Of a stretch of 64,000 nucleotides of DNA, positions 41,623 to 48,293 are shown one piece after another. Source of the DNA: Kribbella sp. VKM Ac-2568 (GTDB lineage Bacteria > Actinomycetota > Actinomycetes > Propionibacteriales > Kribbellaceae). The stretch is taken from positions 1 to 64,000 of the forward strand of contig NZ_SLVF01000015.1 in the NCBI RefSeq assembly GCF_004345365.1, given 5' to 3'. Under the pieces are notes generated by a model. That model saw only the letters and a program-made list of their open reading frames with translations. It made no database searches and had not been told where the DNA came from. Position numbers and translations under genes: made by a program. Numbering within the stretch: position 1 is the first letter of the stretch; every line of letters starts with the position of its first letter.

Positions 41623-43131
41623 GTGATGGCGGACCAGGTCGAGCTGATCACGTACGCCGACCGGCTCGGGGGAGACCTCGCCGGTCTGCGCGAGGTACTG
41701 CGTGGACCGCTCGCGGGGCTCTTCGGCGGTGTCCACGTGCTGCCGTTCTTCCAGCCGTACGACGGGGCCGATGCCGGATTCGACCCGGAGGACCACGCCG
41801 AGGTGGATGAGCGGCTCGGCACCTGGGCGGACGTCGCCCGCCTGGCCGAGGAGTTCGACCTGATGGTCGACGTGATCGTCAACCACGTCTCGGCCAACTC
41901 CCGGGCTTTCCGGGACTGGCTCGCGAAGGGGGAGCATTCGGAGTACGGGGGGATGTTCCTGACCTTCGCGGGGGTCTTCCCGGACGGCGCGACCGAGGAG
42001 GTGCTGCTGCGCCTCTATCGGCCGCGCCCCGGGCTGCCGTTCACGCCGTACCAGTTCGCGGACGGCACCAGGCGGCTGGTCTGGACGACGTTCACGTCGC
42101 AGCAGATCGACGTCGACGTCCGGAACGCGATCACGCAGGAGTACCTCGTCAAGGTGCTCGACCGGTTGGCCGCGGCCGGCGTACGGCGGGTGCGTCTCGA
42201 CGCGGTCGGGTACGCCGTGAAGACGCCGGGACTGACCTCGTTCATGACTCCCGAGACCTTCGCCTTCATCGACGAGATGACCGGGTGGTGCCGCGAGCGC
42301 GGACTCGAGGTACTGGTCGAGGTGCACTCCTACTACCGGCGGCAGCTCGAGATCGCTCAGCAGGTCGACCGGGTGTACGACTTCGCGCTCCCGCCGCTGG
42401 TGCTGCACGCGCTCACGGCCGCGGATGCCGATCCGCTGCTGGCCTGGATGGACCTGCGACCGGTCAACGCGGTCACCGTGCTGGACACCCACGACGGCAT
42501 CGGCGTCATAGACGTCGGCGCTGACGGGCCTCGCCCCGGGCTGCTGGCGCCCGAGCAGATCGACCGGCTGGTCGAGGCGATTCACAAGAGCAGCGGCGGG
42601 ACCTCGCGGCAGGCCACCGGCGCGGCAGCCTCGAACGTCGACCTCTACCAGGTGAACTGCACCTTCTACGACGCGCTCGGCCGCGACGATGACCGCTACC
42701 TGCTGGCTCGCGCCCTGCAGCTCTTCGCGCCCGGCATCCCGCAGGTGTACTACGTGGGCCTCCTCGCCGGTACCAACGACATGGACTTGCTTGCCCGTAG
42801 CAACGTCGGCAGGGACGTCAACCGGCACTACTACACCCGCGAGGAGATTGACCTGGAGCTCCGACGCCCTGTGGTACAAGCACTGCTGGGGCTCATCCGG
42901 TTCCGCAACTCGCATCCCGCCTTCGGAGGGACGTGCACCGTCACCGGCGGCGGCCCACAGCTGACCATGACCTGGACCCACGCCGACGAGCGTGCGACCC
43001 TCGACGCCGCGCTCGAGACCGCGTCCGCAACCATCACCTGGACCGACGAAGACGGCATCCGAACAGCCGCGCTTGACCAACTCCCTGAAGCTGCCAGGTT
43101 CTCAGGAGACCTCCAGAGCTTCGGAGACTGA
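41623..43131 (+). CDS. Sucrose phosphorylase (GH13_18)
   Basis: 502 residues; GTG 41623 or ATG 41626, after GGGAGG. The opening ELITYADRLGGDLAGLREVLRGPLAGLFGGVHVLPFFQPYDGADAGFDPEDHAEVD is diagnostic of sucrose phosphorylases and their close relatives. Catalytic residues: nucleophile Asp in VRRVRLDAVGYA, acid/base Glu in LEVLVEVHSYY, stabilising Asp in VTVLDTHDGI. The VYYVGLLAGTNDMDLL segment is conserved. It would phosphorolyse sucrose to glucose 1-phosphate and fructose. The substrate could also be sucrose 6-phosphate or glucosylglycerate, which this subfamily includes. It ends overlapping tail to tail with the histidine kinase by 30 bases. Confidence 0.88.
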   Translation: MMADQVELITYADRLGGDLAGLREVLRGPLAGLFGGVHVLPFFQPYDGADAGFDPEDHAEVDERLGTWADVARLAEEFDLMVDVIVNHVSANSRAFRDWLAKGEHSEYGGMFLTFAGVFPDGATEEVLLRLYRPRPGLPFTPYQFADGTRRLVWTTFTSQQIDVDVRNAITQEYLVKVLDRLAAAGVRRVRLDAVGYAVKTPGLTSFMTPETFAFIDEMTGWCRERGLEVLVEVHSYYRRQLEIAQQVDRVYDFALPPLVLHALTAADADPLLAWMDLRPVNAVTVLDTHDGIGVIDVGADGPRPGLLAPEQIDRLVEAIHKSSGGTSRQATGAAASNVDLYQVNCTFYDALGRDDDRYLLARALQLFAPGIPQVYYVGLLAGTNDMDLLARSNVGRDVNRHYYTREEIDLELRRPVVQALLGLIRFRNSHPAFGGTCTVTGGGPQLTMTWTHADERATLDAALETASATITWTDEDGIRTAALDQLPEAARFSGDLQSFGD

Positions 43132-44295
43132 GGTCGGCAAAGTCGCGGCGACGATGAACCTGTCCTGATCGGAGCCGGCGTCCAGGTGGCCTCCGACGAG
43201 TCGGGCGCGTTCCTGTAGCCCGTACAGGCCCCTACCTGTCGAGAGCTGTCGTGTCTCGGAGGGCCGCGCGCCGGTGACGTGGTTCGAGATACGGAGGCTG
43301 AGCTGGTTCGGCGTCCAGCCCACGGCGAGCTCGATCCGGGCAGCGGGCTCGCCGTGTTTGACAGCGTTCGTCAGGGACTCCTGCGCGATTCGGTGCGCCG
43401 CGAGGCGGATGCTGGGGTCGAGTTCCGTCGGCGTTCCTGTGACCACCAGCGCGACCTCGTGGCCGCTGTCGCCGACCTGCGCGATCAGTTGCCGAACCCC
43501 TGGAAGTAGGTCGGGGATCTCACCAGAACCGGCGGACTCCGTTTCCAGAGGTCCGCTGCCGGTCTCCTCGATCAGCGTCAGCATCCTCCGGAGTTCGTTG
43601 ATGGCCTGCTGGCTGAGCCGGCCGATCGAGTCCATGGACTGAGTCGCGCGGGCCGGATCGCGGTCCATCACCCGAGCGGCGCCGGCCGCCTGGATGGCGA
43701 TCAGGCTGATCGAATGCGCCACGATGTCGTGGAGCTCGCGAGCGATCCGCTGCCTCTCCGCCTTCACCGCTTCAGCCGCGAGGGCCGCTCGCGAAGCTTC
43801 CAGGTACTCCGCGCGCTGCCGTGCTGCCGAGCTCCGTCGCCCCGCGGCCCACGTCGCGAGGTCGAGCAACACGAACACCGTCGCCACTGCGACCACTGCG
43901 AATGGGCGTGGTCCGGGCCCGGACAGCGTCGCTTCGTAGGCGGTCGAGACCGCATTCGCCGCGAGGGTTGCGGCCAAGCACTGAAGGGCTCGCCGCCGAC
44001 TGCTCCACGCCGCTGCCGTGTAGAGGGCGACGAGCAAGGTGAGTAGTGGTCGCGTGCCGATGACCACGGTGCAGAGGATCGAGTAGCCGCTGAGAATGAG
44101 GCTGACAGCAACGGGTGCCCGCCTGCGGAAGGCCAGCAACGGCACCGCGACGGCTCCTGCCTCGATGATCACGGCCGCGGGGATCCCGGTCCCCGCCCAG
44201 CCGTACCGATCGGGATCGTCCGACAGTTGCGAGAAGAGCGCGATGTCCACGCCCGCCGCGACGACCGCGACCAGCCAATCACGCGCCGACGGCAC
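43102..44295 (-). CDS. NarL-family sensor histidine kinase
   Basis: 397 residues. The N-terminal membrane region has several hydrophobic helices (WLVAVVAAGVDIALFSQL, GIPAAVIIEAGAVAVPLLAF, VAVSLILSGYSILCTVVIG, LLTLLVALYTAAAWSS, FAVVAVATVFVLLDLATW). HisKA_3: RQRIARELHDIVAHSISLIAIQAAGAARVMDRD, phospho-acceptor His in ELHD. HATPase: AAHRIAQESLTNAVKHG and GRGLYGLQERARLVGGHLDAGSDQD; the glycine loop is GRGLYG. The gene upstream (44298-44852) ends three bases before, so they form one operon. The response regulator at 45622 is the probable partner. Confidence 0.9.
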   Translation of the reverse strand: MPSARDWLVAVVAAGVDIALFSQLSDDPDRYGWAGTGIPAAVIIEAGAVAVPLLAFRRRAPVAVSLILSGYSILCTVVIGTRPLLTLLVALYTAAAWSSRRRALQCLAATLAANAVSTAYEATLSGPGPRPFAVVAVATVFVLLDLATWAAGRRSSAARQRAEYLEASRAALAAEAVKAERQRIARELHDIVAHSISLIAIQAAGAARVMDRDPARATQSMDSIGRLSQQAINELRRMLTLIEETGSGPLETESAGSGEIPDLLPGVRQLIAQVGDSGHEVALVVTGTPTELDPSIRLAAHRIAQESLTNAVKHGEPAARIELAVGWTPNQLSLRISNHVTGARPSETRQLSTGRGLYGLQERARLVGGHLDAGSDQDRFIVAATLPTSVSEALEVS

Positions 44296-44297
44296 GG

Positions 44298-44852
44298 TCA
44301 GTCCCAGCGAAAGATCCGGCAGAGCCCATCCGTCACCGACTGCACGTCAGACACCGTCGCCCGAAAAGACTGCGGTACCGCGGTCTCCGGCGCGGCGGCG
44401 GGTGCTGGTGAGGTGGTCGCCATCGGGGCGCCGGCTTGCACAGGTGCGAACCGTGAGAAACCTCCCAGGGACTGCCTGACATTTCGCGATGTGGTCAATT
44501 CCTGTGCCAACTGGGCTGCGGCGACGCTCGAGTCCGGGGCCGACAGAGTGGGAGGAGCTGTCAGCGTGATGGCGCCCACGTTGGTGTCCAGGTCGGCACC
44601 TTGAAAACCGAAGATGTCGACCTTCCGCGGTGTGCACCACACGGTCCGTGCAGAGGCTCCGTCGTTGACAGCGACGGCGAACGGTGTCGAGTAGCCCAAC
44701 GAGGCGGGCCACGGCGCGACCAGGGCGACGAGCGCGGGCGGGCCATTGTCCTGAGGCACCCGGACGACGACGCCGCCGGTACCGCTGACAGGTCCCGCCG
44801 AGTCGTAGAGCACGACCCGCGGTGCTTCGGCATCTCCTGAATCGACGGTCAC
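44298..44852 (-). CDS. Unknown protein co-transcribed with the histidine kinase
   Basis: 184 residues from GTG 44852, fixed by a strong GGGGGGAGGAAGTC site. VTVDSGDAEAPRVVLYDSAGPVSGTGGVVVRVPQDNGPPALVALVAPWPASLGYSTPFAVAVNDGASARTVWCTPRKVDIFGFQGADLDTNVGAITLTAPP is mostly beta. A Pro/Ala-rich linker (VQAGAPMATTSPAPAAAPETAV) and a short C-terminal part ending GLCRIFRWD follow. No signal peptide or membrane helix. I do not recognise the family. Its position three bases before the kinase suggests a linked role. Confidence 0.6.
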   Translation of the reverse strand: MTVDSGDAEAPRVVLYDSAGPVSGTGGVVVRVPQDNGPPALVALVAPWPASLGYSTPFAVAVNDGASARTVWCTPRKVDIFGFQGADLDTNVGAITLTAPPTLSAPDSSVAAAQLAQELTTSRNVRQSLGGFSRFAPVQAGAPMATTSPAPAAAPETAVPQSFRATVSDVQSVTDGLCRIFRWD

Positions 44853-44985
44853 GACTTCCTCCCCCCGGCTGACACAGGCCCATCGTGGCACTGCGCGAGG
44901 CCCGGGAACAGGCGCGAGGACCGCGTTAATCACTGCCGGAAATCCCCAGGCACGGCGATGAAAAGTCACCTGCTGGACGTGACGC

Positions 44986-45025
44986 GGTCCTCGCTCCGAT
45001 CCTGTGCGGGATCGGGGCGAGGACC
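44986..45025 (-). terminator. Terminator hairpin after the LecA-like gene
   Basis: A 17-bp stem: GGTCCTCGCTCCGATCC against GGATCGGGGCGAGGACC, with a single G-T pair and a 6-base loop, 23 bases past the stop of the gene ending at 45048. It separates the lectin-like gene from the kinase operon. Confidence 0.85.
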
Positions 45026-45047
45026 ACGGTTCGCAGTACGACGGAGA

Positions 45048-45434
45048 TCAGCGCCAGACCTGGATCTTCACCAGGAAGGAGCCATCGCCGTTGCCCGGGC
45101 GGTCGTCGTTGATGCGGAACGACAGGCGGGTCCGGCCCGGGCCGAGGGTGGCGTTCTGGTAGGTGCGGCGCATGCCCTCGCCGATCCAGAAGTAGCCGTC
45201 CTCGGCGGTCATGCCGAGCACACCGAAGGGTGCGGCGCCCGGCAAGGGGGAGTCGTTGTTCGCCGACCACCCCGGCCAGCCGTTCGGTCCGTTGCGACCG
45301 GTGAACCAGACGCCGGCCCAGATCGAGCCGCTGACGCTGATGTCGACCCAGTCCCCGTTCTGCAGTTCGACGTTCGCGTCGACGTCGGAGTCGAACTCCC
45401 TGATGGTGACGTACTTGTCCACGACGAGAGCCAT
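45048..45434 (-). CDS. Small beta protein resembling LecA (PA-IL) lectin
   Basis: 128 residues from ATG 45434 (GGAGGGACCATC upstream). MALVVDKYVTIREFDSDVDANVELQNGDWVDISVSGSIWAGVWFTGRNGPNGWPGW, then PFGVLGMTAEDGYFWIGEGMRRTYQNATLGPGRTRLSFRINDDRPGNGDGSFLVKIQVW. The order of features matches LecA of Pseudomonas: a strand with G-x-x-V-D-I, G-x-N-G-W-P-G, a G-x-L-G-M strand, and the calcium/sugar loop N-D-x-x-G-N-x-x-G-S-F-x-V-x-I. No signal peptide, as with LecA. It likely binds a sugar or calcium. It sits between response regulator and kinase genes. Confidence 0.7.
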   Translation of the reverse strand: MALVVDKYVTIREFDSDVDANVELQNGDWVDISVSGSIWAGVWFTGRNGPNGWPGWSANNDSPLPGAAPFGVLGMTAEDGYFWIGEGMRRTYQNATLGPGRTRLSFRINDDRPGNGDGSFLVKIQVWR

Positions 45435-45554
45435 GATGGTCCCTCCCTCTTCGAGACCTCGCGGGCTGCGAGATCGATCACCCCGAGAGTGGGCTTCCGG
45501 GTCGGTCCCGGTCGTCTGCCGGAAGGCAGAACCTCGGCTCTGCCTCCAGACAGA

Positions 45555-45631
45555 GCGATCAGGCCGTCGGACAAGGCAATCAGTCCGGCAGGTTGGGCGA
45601 TCAGTACGGCAGGCAGGGCGATCAGGCGCGG
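45555..45631. repeat. 21-bp tandem repeat
   Basis: About 3.5 units of 21 bases, each starting GCGATCAG or GCAATCAG and containing CCGGCAGG or TACGGCAGG. The last unit overlaps the stop codon of the response regulator (TCA at 45622). Confidence 0.85.
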
Positions 45632-46287
45632 GAGCGGACCAGGTCGTGCCGGTAGGCGAACGCGATCGCCTGGGCGCGATCGCGCACACCGAGCTTGGTG
45701 AGGATGTGGGAGACGTGGGTCTTCACTGTGCCCACCTCGATCACCAGCCGCGCGGCAAGCTCCTGGTTCGACAGCCCCTCGGCCGCCAGCAGCAGCACTT
45801 CCCGCTCCTTGGGCGTCAACCGCCCGACCTCCGGCGGCTCACGCGAGGCGGCGGTCTGGTCGCGTCCGTAGCTCTCCACCAGCAGGCGGACGATCCGCGG
45901 CTCCAGCGCCACATCGCCACGAGCGACAGTCCGGATCGCGCTGACCAGATCGGTGGCAGTCCGCGACTTCAGGACGAAGCCGGCGGCGCCCGCGCGCAAC
46001 GACGCCCATACGGCTTCATCCAGGTCGAACGACGTCAACATCACCACTGCCGGCGCGCCCAATCCCATCCGCGCCCGCAGTGTCGCCGTCGCCTCGATGC
46101 CGTCCGTGCCAGGCATCCGAACATCCATCAGTACTACGTCCGGCCGCAGCCGGGCCGCCTCGACGACGGCGGCTGATCCGTCGGAGCACTCTCCGACGAT
46201 GTCCAGGTCCGGCTCGGCCGAGAGGACCATCGCGATGCCGGAACGCACCAGGTCCTCGTCGTCGACGACGAGGACCCGGATGCTCAC
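45622..46287 (-). CDS. NarL/LuxR response regulator
   Basis: 221 residues from GTG 46287. Receiver: MSIRVLVVDDEDLVRSGIAMVLSAEPDLDIVGECSDGSAAVVEAARLRPDVVLMDVRMPGTDG with phospho-Asp ~54, conserved Thr/Ser in VVMLTSFDLDEAV and Lys in AAGFVLKSRT. HTH: RLTPKEREVLLLAAEGLSNQELAARLVIEVGTVKTHVSHILTKLGVRDRAQAIAFAYRH. It is the intact counterpart of the truncated regulator at the left edge. It is likely paired with the kinase at 43102, though two other genes lie between. Confidence 0.92.
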   Translation of the reverse strand: MSIRVLVVDDEDLVRSGIAMVLSAEPDLDIVGECSDGSAAVVEAARLRPDVVLMDVRMPGTDGIEATATLRARMGLGAPAVVMLTSFDLDEAVWASLRAGAAGFVLKSRTATDLVSAIRTVARGDVALEPRIVRLLVESYGRDQTAASREPPEVGRLTPKEREVLLLAAEGLSNQELAARLVIEVGTVKTHVSHILTKLGVRDRAQAIAFAYRHDLVRSRA

Positions 46288-46361
46288 GTGAACTCCTTGG
46301 CGGCAGGATTCGCCTCAGTGTGGCACAGGCGCAGCCGCCATCAACCCCCAGAAGATCCCTT

Positions 46362-47027
46362 TCAGTCCTGCGTCCAGGTGAAGGTGACGACGTCACCGGG
46401 CAGCAACAGATCCAGGCTGCCGACCGAGAAGATGTCGGCCCAGATGCCGAGGAACTTGGGCTTGCGAAAGGTGAGTTGCTGGTGGTTCTGCACCTGCTGC
46501 GACCAGAGCCCGTTCTCGGCCGAGCCATGAGCCGGCGCCGTGACGGTCCACTCGCCGCCGGTGCCGTCGCGCAGTACGAAGGCCTTGTCCCAGCCGCACT
46601 CGTCGACGAGCCGGAAGGCGACCACGCTGGGGTCGGTGGCGCCGCGGTCGACGTGCCAGCTGACCAGGTCGCCTTCAGCGCTGGCGAACACGCCGTCAGC
46701 CTTGCCGGCCCAGTCGGTCGCCACGTCCTGGACGTGCCGGGTAGAGGGGATCACCACGCCCGGAGCCAGCAGGCCGTACAGGGGATAGGTGAGGAAGACC
46801 CCCTGCCCCTTGTCGGACATGCGGATGGCCTGCACCTCCCAGGCGACATGCAGGGCGAGCGCGGCCGCGACGATCGGCGAGGCGAAGGCGCTGACTCCCA
46901 GCGCCGCCAGTTTCGCGCCGATCGCCTTGACGTCGGTCGAGGTACTGAGGAACGAGACCAGATCCTGGGTCTCCTGGTGATCCAGCTCCATGAGAAGTCC
47001 ATAGGGCTGTTCGGTGATGGTCGGCAT
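46362..47027 (-). CDS. Unknown protein with hydrophobic helix and beta domain
   Basis: 221 residues from ATG 47027 (GGAGG five bases upstream). N-terminal helical part: MPTITEQPYGLLMELDHQETQDLVSFLSTSTDVKAIGAKLAALGVSAFASPIVAAALALHVAWEVQAIRMSDKG, containing one hydrophobic helix pair. The C-terminal beta part is VVAFRLVDECGWDKAFVLRDGTGGEWTVTAP...LGIWADIFSVGSLDLLLPGDVVTFTWTQD. No signal peptide. It is not recognised. It precedes the response regulator by 75 bases on the same strand, so it may be part of the same signalling locus. The layout is reminiscent of small membrane-active proteins but this is speculative. Confidence 0.6.
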   Translation of the reverse strand: MPTITEQPYGLLMELDHQETQDLVSFLSTSTDVKAIGAKLAALGVSAFASPIVAAALALHVAWEVQAIRMSDKGQGVFLTYPLYGLLAPGVVIPSTRHVQDVATDWAGKADGVFASAEGDLVSWHVDRGATDPSVVAFRLVDECGWDKAFVLRDGTGGEWTVTAPAHGSAENGLWSQQVQNHQQLTFRKPKFLGIWADIFSVGSLDLLLPGDVVTFTWTQD

Positions 47028-47239
47028 GAGTGCCTCCGAGATGTGCTCCGCCGCCAGGACGGATGCCGGAACCTCCGACCCCTCCAAGCTCGTCTCCACC
47101 CCGCCCACCCACGTCAGCCCACAGTCCTAACCCCACCTCTATCCAAAGGCAGAGACTCCACCGGTCAGCCGTCGCTCGCGACTGGCTGAAGGCGCGCGAC
47201 GGCAGGCGGGGGTGACGGTACGGCGGGTCGCGCGGGGGG

Positions 47240-48289
47240 TCAGGAGACGGCGGCTGCGGAGATTCGGGCGGGGGAGGCGGTGGAGTCGCGGATGATCAGG
47301 CGGGTGGCCAGTTCGACGTGGTGCGAGTCGACCTTTTCGCCGGCGGCCAGTTGGAGGGCGGTGCGGAGGGCTACGGCTCCCATCTCGCGGATCGGCTGCT
47401 TCACCGTGGTGAGCTGGGGTGAGGCGAGCCGGGCGACCTGGGTGTCGTCGAAGCCGACGATGCTGAGGTCCTCGGGCACGCGGAGACCCCGGGCGCGGGC
47501 CGCTTCCATCGCGCCGAGGGCGACCTCGTCGCTGCCGGCGAAGATCGCGGTTGGTGGTTCGGGGAGGTCGAGCAGAGCCGCCCCGCCCGCCAGGCCGTCG
47601 GCGTACAGGAACTCGCGCAACCACACGTAGTCCTTGGGGACCGGCGCGCCCGCCGCTTCCATGGCGCCGCGGAAGCCGTTCATGCGGGCCTGGTTGCAGC
47701 CCGAGGTCGGGGGACCGCCGAGGTACGCGATCCTGCGGTGGCCCAGCGACAGCAGATGCTGCGTCGCCGCCATGCCGCCGGCGAAGTTCGTCGAGCCGAC
47801 ACTCGTCACGTCGGGCTGCGCGATGTTCAACGGATCGACCACGACCAGGGGCAATCGGGCCCGCGAGAGAGCGGCAAGATCCGCGGCGGTCAGGTCGCTG
47901 GTGATGCCGATGGCCGCGCGTCGGTTCGACGCGGTCAGGTCCCGGATCCACTGCGCCGCCCGGCCAGTACTGCGTGCCTGCGGCCGGGGCGGGCGCGAAC
48001 TCAGCACGATGTCGACCTCAGCCGATTGGCCCGCCTCGAGCACTCCCTGGATGACCTCGATCGAGTAGCTGTTCACGACGCCCTGGAAGAACAGTTCGAG
48101 CGTGGCCCGCTCGACCGGCTCCGGCCTGCGCCCGACGTACTCGTGCTCGCGGAGGACCTCCTGCACCCGCGCGCGGGTGGACTCGGAGACGTCGCTGCGC
48201 CCGTTGAGCACCTTGGAGACAGTCGCGACCGACACGCCCGCGGAGCTGGCGACCGTGGCCAGGGTGACGCGGCTTCTCAAGGGCGGCAC
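47240..48289 (-). CDS. LacI-family repressor of the xyloside locus
   Basis: 349 residues. HTH: VTLATVASSAGVSVATVSKVLNGRSDVSESTRARVQEVLREHEYVGRRP. The effector domain is LFFQGVVNSYSIEVIQGVLEAGQSAEVDIVLSSRPP..., LPLVVVDPLNIAQPDVTSVGSTNFAGGMAATQHLLSLGHRRIAYLGGPPTSGCNQARMNGFRGAMEAAG, IFAGSDEVALGAMEAARARGLRVPEDLSIVGFDDTQVARLASPQLTTVKQPI. It is co-transcribed after the GH3 gene (gap of 4 bases). It probably represses both directions of the locus via the palindrome at 50755. Confidence 0.9.
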   Translation of the reverse strand: MPPLRSRVTLATVASSAGVSVATVSKVLNGRSDVSESTRARVQEVLREHEYVGRRPEPVERATLELFFQGVVNSYSIEVIQGVLEAGQSAEVDIVLSSRPPRPQARSTGRAAQWIRDLTASNRRAAIGITSDLTAADLAALSRARLPLVVVDPLNIAQPDVTSVGSTNFAGGMAATQHLLSLGHRRIAYLGGPPTSGCNQARMNGFRGAMEAAGAPVPKDYVWLREFLYADGLAGGAALLDLPEPPTAIFAGSDEVALGAMEAARARGLRVPEDLSIVGFDDTQVARLASPQLTTVKQPIREMGAVALRTALQLAAGEKVDSHHVELATRLIIRDSTASPARISAAAVS

Positions 48290-48293
48290 CTCC

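Noticed and set aside
41521-43080. 519-codon minus-strand frame over sucrose phosphorylase
   Set aside because: Shadow frame; the plus strand carries all catalytic motifs of GH13.
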